Notes under the pieces: model-generated
The model's database searches: none
What the model was told of the DNA's origin: nothing
The model's input: the letters and a program-made list of their open reading frames with translations, nothing else
NCBI RefSeq assembly: GCF_030272615.1
Contig: NC_081409.1
Span: forward strand, 24,140,406-24,200,405
From: Cryptomeria japonica
Lineage: Eukaryota; Streptophyta; Pinopsida; Cupressales; Cupressaceae
Length of the DNA: 60,000 nucleotides
Direction of reading: 5' to 3'
Shown: piece by piece, positions 9,285 through 21,072 of the stretch
Layout: each line of letters begins with the position of its first letter
Numbering within the stretch: position 1 is the stretch's first letter
Position numbers and translations under genes: made by a program

Positions 9285-11412
9285 CGACAATGTGACCCAT
9301 TTTCACATCCTATTACATGCACAACATGACCCTTTAAGACCACATATGGCCCTGATGACACTATATGTTCCCTTAGGACCATAGAGGATCACATATAACA
9401 TACTAGTGTACATATGACATTCCCTTTAGGATCACATAGTGTCTTAGGGGGTCATATGTGGTCCTAAGAGGTCACACGTGTTATAACACATGCATGACCC
9501 CTTAGAACCACATATGACCCCTTATAAAATCCTAGTGTGAACGACATATCTGTTAGTCCACCACATAGTGTCTTAAGGGGTCACACATGCGTGACCCCTT
9601 AGTAGGTCACATATGACCCCTTATAACATCCTAGTGTACATATGACATTCCCCTTACAATCACATAGTGTCTTAAGGGGTCATATGTGGTCCTAAGGGGT
9701 CACACGTGTTATAACACATGTGTGACCCCTTAGAACCGCATATGACCCCTTATAAAATCCTAGTGTGAATGACATACCCCTTAGTCCATCACATAGTGTC
9801 TTAAGGGGTCGTATGTGGTCCTAAGGGGTCATGCATGCATTAACACATGCGTGACCCCTTATTAGGTCACATATGACCCCTTATAACATCCTAGTGTACA
9901 TATGACATTCCCCTTACGATCACACATAGTGTCCTAAGGGGTCATATGTGGTCCTAAGGGGTCACGCATGTGTTATAACACATGCGTGACCCCTTAGAAC
10001 CACATATGACCCCTTATAAAATCCTAGTGTGAACGACATACCCCTTAGTCCATCACATAGTGTCTTAAGGGGTTGTATGTGGTCCTAAGGGGTCACACAT
10101 GCATTAACACATGCGTGACCCCTTAGTAGGTCACATATGACCCCTTATAACATCCTAGTGTACGTATGACATTCCCCTTAGGATCACATAGTATCCTAAG
10201 GGGTCATATATGGTCCTAAGGGGTCACACATGAGTTATAACACATGTGTGACCCCTTAGAATGACATATGACCCCTTATAAAATCCTAGTGTGAACGACA
10301 TACCCCTTAGTCCATCACATAGTGTCTTAAGGGGTCGTATGTGGTCCTAAGGGGTCACGCATGCATTAACACATGCGTGACCCCTTAGTAGGTCACATAT
10401 GACCCCTTATAACATCCTAGTGTACATATGACATTCCCCTTAGGATCACATAGTATCCTAAGGGGTCATATGTGGTCCTAAGGGGTCACACGTGTTATAA
10501 CACATGTGTGACCCCTTAGAACCGCATATGACCCCTTATAAAATCCTAGTGTGAATGACATACCCCTTAGTCCATCACATAGTGTCTTAAGGGGTCGTAT
10601 GTGGTCCTAAGGGGTCATGCATGCATTAACACATGCGTGACCCCTTATTAGGTCACATATGACCCCTTATAACATCCTAGTGTACATATGACATTCCCCT
10701 TACGATCACACATAGTGTCCTAAGGGGTCATATGTGGTCCTAAGGGGTCACGCATGTGTTATAACACATGCGTGACCCCTTAGAACCACATATGACCCCT
10801 TATAAAATCCTAGTGTGAACGACATACCCCTTAGTCCATCACATAGTGTCTTAAGGGGTTGTATGTGGTCCTAAGGGGTCACACATGCATTAACACATGC
10901 GTGACCCCTTAGTAGGTCACATATGACCCCTTATAACATCCTAGTGTACGTATGACATTCCCCTTAGGATCACATAGTATCCTAAGGGGTCATATATGGT
11001 CCTAAGGGGTCACACATGAGTTATAACACATGTGTGACCCCTTAGAATGACATATGACCCCTTATAAAATCCTAGTGTGAACGACATACCCCTTAGTCCA
11101 TCACATAGTGTCTTAAGGGGTCGTATGTGGTCCTAAGGGGTCACGCATGCATTAACACATGTGTGACCCCTTAGTAGGTCACATATGACCCCTTATAACA
11201 TCCTAGTGTACATACAACATTCCCCTTACGATCACATAGTGTCCTAAGGGGTCATATGTGGTTCTAAGGGGTCACGCATGTGTTATAACACATGCGTGAC
11301 CCCTTAGAACCACATATGACCCCTTATAAAATCCTAGTGTGAACGACATACCCCTTAGTCCATCACATAGTGTCTTAAGGGGTCGTATGACATTCCCCTT
11401 AAGATCACATAT
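9285..11412. repeat. 262-bp satellite with 786-bp higher-order unit
   Basis: The landmark CCCCTTAGTCCATCACATAG recurs at 9777, 10041, 10303, 10563, 10827, 11089 and 11351, giving monomers of 260-264 bp, with a shorter first unit near 9549. Sequence variants repeat every third monomer: the 9777 unit matches the 10563 unit over more than 200 bp as read, and 10041 matches 10827. This gives a 786-bp higher-order repeat. Each monomer is built from inverted copies of a TAAGGGGTCATATGTGG-like word, so each strand can fold into long hairpins. Confidence 0.9.
9935..10016. repeat. Near-perfect hairpin within the satellite
   Basis: Two 38-bp arms (9935-9972 and 9979-10016) are reverse complements except for one position and flank a TTATAA centre. 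Equivalent structures recur in the other monomers. Confidence 0.85.
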
Positions 11413-11845
11413 TGCAGATTTAATAATTTTATAATCATATGGGCCCAAATTACAAAAATACAATGACCTCTATTTTTTTTAGATATGGAGTTCAATAACA
11501 AAAAAATTGTCAAAAAATTTAGCTACTTGTTGCATTCCATGTTATATATCACGTTATTGAATTTTTTTATGTATTTCAAAGATTTAAATATACATGTGTT
11601 AGATCTCTCTATCTCTCTGAAATATATGTTATCTCTAGATCTGAAATATATGTTATCTCTCTCTCTCTTTGAAATATTTGAATTTTTTATGTATTCTTGA
11701 AGATTTAAATTTTTGAAAATTAAAATGATCTCTCTCTCTCTCTCATGAAGATTTATATGTATAATCTCTCTATCTCTCTCTCATGAAAATGATCTCTCTC
11801 TTTGCTTACGTATTTATTTTAACTTTATGACATGTACCTAGATAG
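11413..11845. repeat. CT-rich microsatellite region
   Basis: Runs of CTCTCT occur between about 11607 and 11810, with duplicated phrases such as GAAATATATGTTATCTCT. There is no convincing gene; the short frame at 11485-11700 only reflects this simple sequence. Confidence 0.6.
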
Positions 11846-11993
11846 ATGGCATCCCAGGATATACCTTCGCAGGCTCCTAATCAGGATCCACCTGCCCAGG
11901 CTCCTAATCAGGAGCCACACATTGATGACGTTGATCCTCCAAAGTAGGATCCCCCCTTGCCCGACATTGCTACTATTTTCCAGTACAATGATC
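11846..11993 (+). pseudogene. Possible first exon of an unrecognised gene
   Basis: ATG at 11846 starts a Pro/Gln/Asp-rich frame with a duplicated phrase (QAPNQDPPAQAPNQEP), followed by a TAG at codon 34 and then an open continuation (PPLPDIATIFQYND) that ends at a good splice donor, GTGAGT, at 11994. The composition resembles low-complexity N-termini of transposon genes. No downstream exon is recognised before element C at 12452. I do not know the function; it may belong to the same host element as the minus-strand transposase at 21-27 kb. Confidence 0.35.
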
Positions 11994-12024
11994 GTGAGTT
12001 GCATGGATTATACTTTATACCTGG

Positions 12025-12360
12025 TTTGTGTTTTGTATGGATTATATATATTTCATGCATCATGTATGAAGTTTAGACTAGATTATATATTTCATGCACA
12101 TGTACATGTTAGATTATATATTCCATGTGCACATGTACATACATGTTAGATTATATATGTACTTTATGTTCGATGGACTAGACTGGATTATATATATATC
12201 CTGCATCATGTGATATGAAGTTTAGACTAGAGGTTATATATTTCATGCACATGTACATGTTAGATTATATATTCCATGTGCACATGCACGTTAGATTATA
12301 TGTGTACTTTATGTTCGATGGACTAGACTGGATTATATATATATATCACGTGCACATGTT
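12025..12360. repeat. 146-bp tandem repeat
   Basis: The phrase GATGGACTAGACTGGATTAT recurs at about 12171 and 12317, and ATGAAGTTTAGACTAG also recurs, giving roughly two copies of a 146-bp unit rich in CATGTACATG words. Similar CATGTACAT words occur at 20.48-20.9 kb beyond element C, consistent with one host sequence split by that insertion. Confidence 0.7.
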
Positions 12361-12451
12361 AGAAATACTTATGTGTACACTTTAAATATATATATATATA
12401 TATGATCAAGAATGCATGTATGTTCTCTAAAAATTTCAAATTTATATATAT

Positions 12452-13649
12452 TGTTAGGCCCAATATGGAAAGCTAATGTACTGAGAGGGGAGGGGTGAAT
12501 CAGTACTTCAAATCCTTTCTTGAACAATATCTTTACTGTTATGCATAAACCAAAAACTGATGTAACATAACATAAAGCTAAAACAAATGAATAACAATCA
12601 TACATGATTCACTCCATAACACATATATTTTGGTTACGCAGAAACTCTTGGTTAGAGAGAAAAAATGCAATGGTGATGGCACCCACGACTTCACTACTGC
12701 AATAATAAAGGGTGCTCGGTTAGAGCTACATGTTTAGCTATTTCTGATAGCTTACCCTGTTAGGAGTATCAAGATCTTTAGATCTACCTTTCTAAAGGAT
12801 TTTACAACACTTATTCTAAATGTTGCACCTGGTTAAAGGCTTTACAATTTATAGACTTTGTTAGAGTCTTTGACCTTGTTAAAGGTTTGTCTTACAACGT
12901 AAAAATATTACAATAAAATCTTTACAAATATCTGCAACTTTACATCTGGAATGTTATAGCAGATTCTATGTGCTCAAAGTGAGATTGCCTTGCTTATAGC
13001 ATACCTCGGTAACCCATAAAATAACTCGATAAACCCTTCTGTTTACTCTGTTCCTCAATTGTTCTTTGAAATCCTTCTCGGTGACCTCTGTGTCTCTATA
13101 ACACTCATAACACTCAATGCTTTCCCATGAATTTTCTTTTCACACATGTCTGTCTTCACACTCATACACACATACCTCTATATCTCTATCTAATCCCAAT
13201 CCATGTTGTATAAATAGATCTCTTATGTCAGTGATCTGGTTAATTGCTTCGATCTTACAAACATGATTTATCGAATGAATAACCATACAAAATATTTCAT
13301 TGGATAGATGACCTCAAAATCATACACAATCCTTGAGTGCAATTTCCAATGTGATAACGGTTCTTTGTTCCTCGATCTTGTAACACGTTTCCACATGTGC
13401 GTCTAGGTTCAATGAATCTGGTAACACATTTCACTCAGTGTATATCAAATCGGTGTATCATTATTGTTGCTCGGTAGACATAGAGTGTTACTCGGTAGAC
13501 AACTCGGTGTATACTGGGCTCTGTGACTACTTTCTTCTATAACTGACTGCTCTGTGCATACCGACTGAATATTTCAGTAGTAGTAACCGATTAGAGTATA
13601 TGGAATGACTTTGGACATAAAACTAATGGCAACTTAATAAGTAGTAACA
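12452..13649 (-). repeat. 3' LTR of element C
   Basis: Starts TGTTAGGCCCAATATGG and ends GTAGTAACA on the plus strand, matching the right LTR over its length with scattered differences, roughly 95 percent identical by eye. It contains several copies of the TCGGT word. Confidence 0.93.
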
Positions 13650-13664
13650 ATCTCCCCTTTTGAC
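13650..13664 (-). promoter_or_regulatory. Polypurine tract of element C
   Basis: The minus strand reads GTCAAAAGGGGAGATT directly before the LTR start TGTTACTAC. This is the expected plus-strand priming site. A second similar tract (GTCAAAAAGGGGGAGA) lies at 13946-13961 just after the long ORF. Confidence 0.8.
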
Positions 13665-13973
13665 ATTAGTTGAGATGTTTGACAAAACTACTTTCAAAAT
13701 CATAACTCAAAAATATCTATACTTACAAAATTTGACTAAACTGACAGTATATACATTTGTTAATAAAATACTATATTCAGATATACTCTCCCTAACAATA
13801 TACTGTACAAAACTCTGATTTTGCATGCTCGGTGATCAATGCTATGTATTAACTGATTGGTTCACTAGTCTTCCTGTCAAAATTAACTGTGCATTTGGAC
13901 ACTCTGTTCTGCTCGGTATACTCTCCCTGTATACTTTGATACTATTCTCCCCCTTTTTGACAAACATCAAAAC
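13665..13973 (-). other. 3' non-coding region of element C
   Basis: About 300 bp separate the end of the long ORF from the polypurine tract next to the LTR. It includes a duplicate polypurine tract at 13946-13961 and TCGGT words near 13830 and 13916. There is no gene. Multiple polypurine tracts are reported for some Ty1/copia lineages (sireviruses). Confidence 0.6.
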
Positions 13974-16900
13974 TTAGTTACCATTCGGTGGAGGCAACTG
14001 GTCAAAAATGGATTTGTATTTTGTCCTTGCATCGGTGAGAGTAGTAGAGAAGGCATCCTTGACACTGTCCATGAGTGAATTCTGAGCTGTAATGTCAGCT
14101 AACACTGAAATTAGTCCATCTAAGGTGCTTCCCTCTTGTTGAGTGGATAGGGAGGTAGCCTTGTTGATCTATTCTTGGATGGATGAAAGATGAGGAATGA
14201 ATAATGTCTAAAGAGTCATTATATCCATCCTTATCTTGTGCTCTTCATTCCTAAGTTCCAATTGTTGAGCCATGAGATTTTGTAGCTTGGTATAAAAATT
14301 CTGAATAGAGTTTGGCTCAGTGGTCAACTTATTTGAGAGATCAATGATCTCTTTCTCAATCACTTCTGTTTTATTTTTGATATCCTTAATGAATAAAGAA
14401 AATGTACAGATTTTTTGAAATAAATAAAGAATGTGCTTGAGTTGAGGGGACAATTCAGTAATAAATTTGACAAGTTTTACTTTGCCAATAGCAATAGCTT
14501 TATGTACCTCTTCAATCATTTTAGCAGTGAGCTCTTTGTCCTTTAACTTGCTCAAGTATTTAGATCTGTCTACTCCAGATGTCTCAATTTTAGTTAGGAG
14601 TTCATCCAGTTGAATATGGATGGCTGCATCTGTTGTCACTGTAGCTTCAGGTAGCATATATGTTAATAGTGCTTTCACCTTCTAAAGTACTTTGCTTTTC
14701 TTTTGAATAGCCATTTGTTTCTCCTGTTCAGCTTTGGCTTTGCATAGCTCACTGAATTCAATGAGTGCTTGCCCTTTTAGTTTAGAAATGTCAACATTTG
14801 GCAACACTATTGGTTTTGATAAATCTAACTTGGAACTATGCTTTTTCATTTTCTTTTCTTTACCTTTCACTGGTTGAACCAATACAATGGCTTGGGAGGC
14901 TTGCTTACCCTCGGTAGGTTGCTCGGTAGAGGCAACACTTTTGTCGGTTCCTGTAGCCTCTATTTTCTCCTTCGGTGCTTCTGTGCTTGGGTCCTCAGTT
15001 GTAACATTTTTAGTGCTAGAAGGAGCTTGAGAGGTCTGTTCCCCGGTGGCCTGAGAAGCAGTTTCTCCTTCTATAGACTTGTGACCTTCTGTTCCTTGTT
15101 TAGTATCCTGAGGGGTCTCGGTTGAAATAGGTCGAGTGACCGGAGGATAGGGCTGAACTTGTTCCAAAACTGACTCATTGGATACCAGTTTGGCATATGC
15201 ATTCCCTTCTATCATTTCCTGTCCTTGTCCCTCGGTGTCCATGATATCCTCATCAATTTGTATAGTGTCAGCAGGGTCTTGCTCGGTGATATCAGGATCT
15301 TGTTCGGTAACATCAACTGTTTCAACTTCAACTTGCTCACCATCATTCTTGATTCGAAAGATTTCCTGCCATTTTTCCTTGGTCTCATTCTCTACATCAA
15401 GATAGAGGCCATTCATCAATTTCAAGGCTCTTTTCTTTACTAGGAAGTTTGAGTGGTAGTTTTTCAGATGTTCACTTATTTCATCTATTGACATGTCTGG
15501 AAAGAGATGTACCAGACTTCTTTCTCTCATCTTCTTTTCTGAGTCCATGGCATATTTCCACCTATTATCAATATGCAAATACAATTCTTTTGGAAGAGAA
15601 TTAGTTACTTCCAATGGGACCAATCAGAATTTCAGAAGAGTGCAGATTACGGCTTCTTCTATTTGTCTCTTTTCAACATCAAATTTGGATTCATATTTAA
15701 CATATCTAAATGATCCAAATCCACCATATTGCTTCAGATTAGCACAAAAGTTATCAACACTATGTACTTCTTCCTTTTTGCTCTTAACAATCTAAAATTT
15801 GCTTGCATCTTCAGATTCGGTGTCACTGGACTCTTTAGTCAAAATGAGTCTTCGAGTAGATTTCTTATAAGTTTTTGTTACCTTTGGTGCGACAACATTC
15901 TTTGGTTTCTTACTCGGTGATGCTACAGATGATCTTGTGTTCGGGCGCTTGACTGAAGGAGTCGGTGATACCTTTGATGTATCTTGTTTCTTCCTTTTCA
16001 AAACTTTTCCTTTAGGCAATTCGGTGCTCAATGTAATAGCTGCCTCTTGAGCTTCAGATTCCTCTTCGGTGATGACTATAGTGCCCTTGAAAGGTGTGGA
16101 GGAAGAACCTTCACCAAATTTCTCCGTTAATGCCTTGATCATTTTTGTTGCTTTCCTTGTAGCCTTTGGTACTACAATGCTCATCTTAACTTTCTCTTTC
16201 ACTTCTTCATATGTGTTGTATCTCAGCTCGGTAGCATGCCTTGGTAATGTAAGAAAAACATCTATCTGTTGTTGTGTGATGTCAAAATCAATCTCATAAC
16301 CCATAGGTGGCAAAGATTGAGTTCTCGGTTCCACAACATTAACATAGCAGTAGTCGGTGTCTACTTCAAAGCATATGTCATCCTTGTATTTCTCCACTAA
16401 CTGGGGTGGAATTCTATACCTGTTATGCATCCTTTCCTGAAACTTGCTAAAGTAATCATCCATAATATCATTAAAATTATCACCTAGCCATTTGATGAAG
16501 TCATTGATTTGATGGGTGATTGGTCGGCGTAGCTCCCAAACTACATTACCGACTGGTGGAAAGAATTTCTCAAAATAAAAAAACATGCATACTAACAGTA
16601 ATCCAAACTTCAGTGTGTTAGCCGAGTTGTTCTTCTTTGGCTTCCTTATGGTGTTTAGATTCTCAAACAAGTTTTTCAACAAAACTTCACAAAGATCAAT
16701 TTTCATTCCTTTCTTCACAATTTTATATGCTAAATCAACTGCTGCACAGGGTACACTATTTTCCTTTGCTGATTGGGAGAAACAATAACCTATGACTCTA
16801 ATGGCAAACTTCAGCTCTGCATCTGTCATATTATTCAGTTTCAATCCTCTGCAATCTGATTCAACTCCGGTTAAAGTGATCAATTCCTTTTGTGATATCA

Positions 16901-17345
16901 TTTTCTGAGCTCGGGCATGATCAAAGATAGGGTAACCGGTGATCAAATGAATGATTTCCTTGGTGATTTTGAATGGTTTCTCCTCTAACCACATGAAATC
17001 ATCATGAACTCTACTCAGAACAAACTTGACCCACTGGGGTTTGAAGACACGGGGATAGGTTAGGGCTTCGGTCAATCCCTTGATTTTGATGTGTTCATAC
17101 TTGCTATCCAATTTCCCATCGGTACATAATTCATCATATGTGTCCTTGATTTCAACATTACCTAGTTCCTCAACATGACACTTAACGAAGAATCTGACAT
17201 CCTCAACTAGTAAAACCTTATCCGGAATGAGTGAAAATGCAGTTTTATCATCCGATTCAGATGCTACTTTGGGAGTTAGAGAGTATTTCAGTGAGGGCTT
17301 TTCAATGTTCTCAACAACAACAGGCTTTTGGATCTTAGGTGACAT
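13974..17345 (-). pseudogene. Element C long ORF, unknown protein (about 1,124 codons)
   Basis: From ATG at 17345 (MSPKIQK) the same frame runs to TAA at 13974-13976. It is interrupted by five stops at 15792, 15624, 14682, 14208 and 14169, each TAG or TGA and explainable by one C-to-T or G-to-A change. The N-terminal half, about 400 residues, looks globular with Trp/Phe-rich helices (FKPQWVKFVLSRVHDDF, then KEIIHLITGYPIFDH). Next comes a basic linker with nuclear-signal-like stretches (VLKRKKQD, SPSKKPK), a second short folded region with WKYAMDSEKKMRERSL, an acidic Thr/Glu/Gln-rich low-complexity region, and a C-terminal helical, coiled-coil-like region. I do not recognise the family. The pattern of W/F helices before an I-T-x-E-x-I-x-x-I-T-G-Y-P phrase loosely recalls the plant mobile domain, but that is only a guess. 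Confidence 0.8.
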
Positions 17346-17372
17346 TGCAGATTGCGGATAATCACTTAACAA

Positions 17373-17857
17373 AAGATCTCTAGGGTTTGAGAACTATTAA
17401 ACAGCAGACGCTTCCACTTAGCAAATGTAAAACAGGTAATTACAACTGATATGATTGGTAAACTAGTTTGACAATGCGTTGTGATTGATGTAAATACCTT
17501 GAATTTCACTTCAGAGGAGGTTTGATCGCCTTTGAATCGCTTTTCTCTGCTCTCTTGAAAACTTGGTAAGTATAAAATGACCGCGTAAAAGCTTTAAGTG
17601 CACAATATACCTTATCGGGCTTTGTGCAGTTAGGTCAAAATCATTAAATGCACTCGGTACCACTTCCTTTTTTTTGCTTTTATCGAGTAGCCAGACTTCC
17701 TATATTCACTGACTAGACAGGCTTCCAAATGACTTGATAAAATTTCAAATTTCCTAATGCATCTTTAGCTATGCAGATTTTGAATTAAGTACATGATAAA
17801 ATAGGAACTGTTAAGATTTAACCTTGAGAGAATGCAGTCCCTTCATACCTTTACCGA
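17373..17857 (-). other. Spacer between gag-like gene and long ORF of element C
   Basis: 485 bp without a supported frame. It could carry the 5' leader of a separate transcript for the long ORF. TCGGTA/CGAG words occur near 17654 and 17685. Confidence 0.5.
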
Positions 17858-19189
17858 TTAATTTGGAATAGGTGCACCTAACTCAGTAGGTAAGGTGCTT
17901 TCTTCATTTGACACAATTTCCTTCTTTTTCCAAATCATCTGTAATTTGCCTTTTATTTCTTCAATATCTCCTCTAGGTTGATCTCTGCAATCACTAGCGA
18001 AGTGTCCAATTTTGTGATAATGAAAAGATGCCATACCAGGATTTCTCCATGATCTTCGGTTGTTCATTCCAAACCTTATAAAGCAGTTGGCACTTATATG
18101 TCCATATCTTCCACAACATTCACACCATATCCTTGTATTGTAATCCCATGGTACTGCAGAATATTGTCGGTAAGGATCCGTGTGAGTTCGGTAACCTCTA
18201 GCATTTGCTCGGTGTGCAGACCACATATAGTTCTTTTTCTTAAACCAACACTTCTCGGGACTATGTCCATATCTATTGCAGTTTTTACAAAACCCTTTGA
18301 ATTTTGCCTTCTGATAATTGTTAATAGACTTTGTCCTACATTGATTAGATGTGTGACCATATTTATTGCAATTGTAACAATAACCATTAGACCTAATGAC
18401 ATTCAGTTGCTTACCTTTTCTGATTTGGCACAAGTTGGCAGTATGACCTTGATTTCCACAGTAGTTGCAAATAGGTTTCTTTCCTTTGATGTTCTTCTTG
18501 TTTCCAGCTTGCTTTGATGATTCTCCTCTTTCGGTAGTGTCTTTTCCTTTGTAACCGAGTCTTGCATCTTTGTTGGGTCTTCTTGTATTCAATTGCTCAT
18601 CCAACATCTTTGATGCTTCATAACTCTTCTTCAGTGTTTCTTTGGATTTCTTCTCTATTTCAAGTTCATCGGTCAATCTTGATAGTTCAAGTTTTAATGC
18701 TTGATTCTCATTATCCTTCAGATTTGTTTCATGATGTGCATAACCCAATTGATTTGATAGATTACTTTGTATTCCAGTCATCCTAGTGATTTCATCATTC
18801 TTTTTAGATACTAATGCTTCAAGCCATTGTTTTGCTCTTTCTAGATCTCTTACTTTATCCTTAGCTGTCCTTAATGCATCAAGATTTTCAGTCATCTGTG
18901 TGCTGAAATGTTCATGTCCTCTTTTCATTTCTTTTAGCTGATCAGTCAGTGCTTTGTTCTTTTCTTTCAGTTATCCAATCATCTGTTCAGTCTCTTCAGA
19001 TATATTGTTCTCAGATGATGTCTCAATCTGTTCCACTAGCTCTTGAGAGTCCTGCAAATCATCAGACAATCTTCTTCTAACTTTCAATGATTTTTGCATT
19101 TGTCTTTGCATGTCTGCAATCACTTGATTAGCATGATCCAACTCTTCTTGCAAATACACAATTCTCTGAGATTGTTTATAGCCTTCCAT
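17858..19189 (-). pseudogene. Gag-like coiled-coil protein with five zinc knuckles (element C)
   Basis: ATG at 19187-19189 (MEGYKQSQRIVYLQEEL) lies about 60 bp inside the primer site, a normal place for gag. The first 250 residues are strongly heptad-like (LQEELDHANQVIADMQRQM; LSRLTDELEIEKKSKETL). The second half carries C-x2-C-x4-H-x4-C knuckles: CNYCGNQGHTANLC, CYNCNKYGHTSNQC, CKNCNRYGHSPEKC, CECCGRYGHISANC, and a damaged fifth, HYHKIGHFASDC, whose first Cys is replaced. A TAA at 18971-18973 interrupts the frame, probably from CAA. It is likely the RNA-binding structural protein that packages the element; five knuckles exceed the usual one to three. Confidence 0.85.
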
Positions 19190-19237
19190 TGATAAGATCT
19201 TTTTCTTTAGGCTGTTAAACCCTTTTCCAAGATTCAA

Positions 19238-19249
19238 GCTTTGATACCA
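19238..19249 (-). promoter_or_regulatory. Primer-binding site of element C (initiator tRNA-Met type)
   Basis: The minus strand TGGTATCAAAGC matches the complement of the plant initiator tRNA-Met 3' end (TGGTATCAGAGC) except for one base, two bases inside the LTR end. Confidence 0.88.
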
Positions 19250-19251
19250 AT

Positions 19252-20434
19252 TGTTAGGCCCAATATGGAAAGCTAATGTACTAAGAGGGGAGGGTTGAAT
19301 CAGTACTTCAAATCCTTTCTTGAACAATATCTTTACTGTTATGCATAAACCAAAAACTGCTGTAACATAACATAAAGTTAAAACAAATGAATAACAATCA
19401 TACATGATTCACTCCATAACGCATATATTTTGGTTACACAGAAACTCTTGGTTAGAGAGAAAAACTGTGGTGGGGATGGCACCCACAACTTCACTACTGC
19501 AATAATAAAGGGTGCCCAGTTAGAGCTACATGTTTAGCTATTTCTGATAGCTTACCCTGTTAGGAGTATCAAGATCATTAGATATACCTTGCTAAAGGAT
19601 TTTACAACACTTATTCTAAATGCTGCACTTGGTTAAAGACTTTACAATTTATGGACTTTGTTAGAGTCTTTTACCCTGTTAAAGGTTTCTCTTACAACTC
19701 AAAAATATTACAATAAAATCTTTACAAATATCTGCAACTTTACATATGGAATGTTATAGCAAATTCTATGTGCTCAAAGTGAGATTACCTTGCTTATAGC
19801 ATACCTTGGTAACCCATAGAATAACTCGGTAAACCCTTCTGTTTACTTTGTTCCTCAACTGTTCTCTGCAATCCTTCTCAATGACCTCTGTGTCTTTGTA
19901 ACAGTCATAACACTCAGTGCTTTCCCATGATTTTGCTTTTCACATATGTCTATCTTCACACTCATACACGGATACCTCTATATCTCTATCTGATCCCAAT
20001 CCATGCTGTATAAATAGATCTCTTGTGTCGGTGATCTAGTTCATTGCTTTGATCTTACAAACATGATTTATCGAATGAATAACCATACAAAATATTTCAT
20101 TGGATAGATGACCTCAAAATCATACACAATCCTTGAGTGCAATTTCCAATGTGATAACGGTTCTTTGTTCCTCGATCTTGTAACACGTTTCCACATGTGT
20201 GTCTAGGTTCAATGAATCTGGTAACATGTTTCACTCAGTGTATCATTATTGCTGCTCAGTAGACATAGAGTGTTATTCGGTAGACAGCTCGGTGTATATT
20301 GGGCTCGGTGACTACTTTCTTCTATAACCGACTGCTCTGTGCATATCGACTGAATATTTCGGTAGTAGTAACCGACTAGAGTATATAGAATGGCTTTGGA
20401 CATAAAACTAATGGCAACTTAATAAGTAGTAACA
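19252..20434 (-). repeat. 5' LTR of element C
   Basis: Pair of the left LTR with the same TG...CA ends. TCGGT or its complement occurs about eight times, mostly at 20025-20385. Roughly 95 percent identity to the other LTR by eye implies an insertion that is not recent; not computed. Confidence 0.93.
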
Positions 20435-21072
20435 TATATATGATCAAGAATGCTTATGTGTTTGAGCTAAAACTTTAAATTTTAAACTACATGTAACATG
20501 TATGTACATACAGTAGATATGCATTAAAATTTAAAAGTGCATGCTCAAACAAAAGAGTATATGGACACTCCAGCGAACAATATAAAAATCACACTTGAAC
20601 TAATTAATATCAAATGAACAAACTAAACTTAATAGGTCATGTACTAAATAGTTCACATGGTATGTGCTTCTAGGTATGTATACTGTAGTTAAATATTTCA
20701 CAACATGTACATGTTCTAATTACACATGTCCTAATTCCATATATCAATTTTACACATGTACATATTACATTCTAATTTAAATATGCATTTTTTAATTAAA
20801 TTATTTTAACTAGTGGTCCTTACAAATTACATGCATTTAGAATTAGATACAGTACCTTATACATACAAATTAAATATGCATTTAAACATGTACATACTTG
20901 AATTAACTTCATACATCCTAATTTGATATAATGGAAAATTTCATGTATTTAAATTTAAAAAATATTTATCCAAGTTTCAAAACAAGTTAAGAGATCTAGA
21001 ATTTATCAAGTTTTAATTCAATTCATGTGGGTTGAACCACATATGTACTTTGGATTACTAAATATATATAGT
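20435..21072. other. AT-rich region without gene, host layer
   Basis: No supported gene. CATGTACAT-type words recur (near 20490, 20700, 20755, 20890), matching those left of element C at 12.0-12.4 kb. Confidence 0.5.

Larger units (their letters stand above)
12452..20434 (-). mobile_element. LTR element C (complete, no pol, unknown long ORF)
   Basis: Two LTRs (12452-13649 and 19252-20434) are flanked by the direct repeat TATAT (12447-12451 and 20435-20439). The primer-binding site lies inside the right LTR and a polypurine tract inside the left LTR, so the element reads right to left. It encodes a gag-like coiled-coil protein with about five zinc knuckles and then a separate frame of about 1,124 codons. 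No reverse transcriptase, RNase H, integrase or protease motifs are visible, so it must depend on enzymes supplied by a partner. The initiator-tRNA-Met-type primer site fits Ty1/copia and some gypsy lineages; lineage cannot be fixed without pol. Confidence 0.9.

Noticed and set aside
9285-11412. CRISPR-like array of regularly spaced repeats
   Set aside because: Repeat units are contiguous, contain inverted copies and lack unique spacers; the surroundings are plant transposons. It is a satellite.
15178-15443. Plus-strand Ser/Cys-rich small proteins in element C
   Set aside because: Antisense shadows of the acidic Thr/Glu-rich part of the long ORF.
18098-18517. 139-codon plus-strand frame opposite the zinc knuckles
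   Set aside because: Antisense of the gag-like gene; no domain and no start context.
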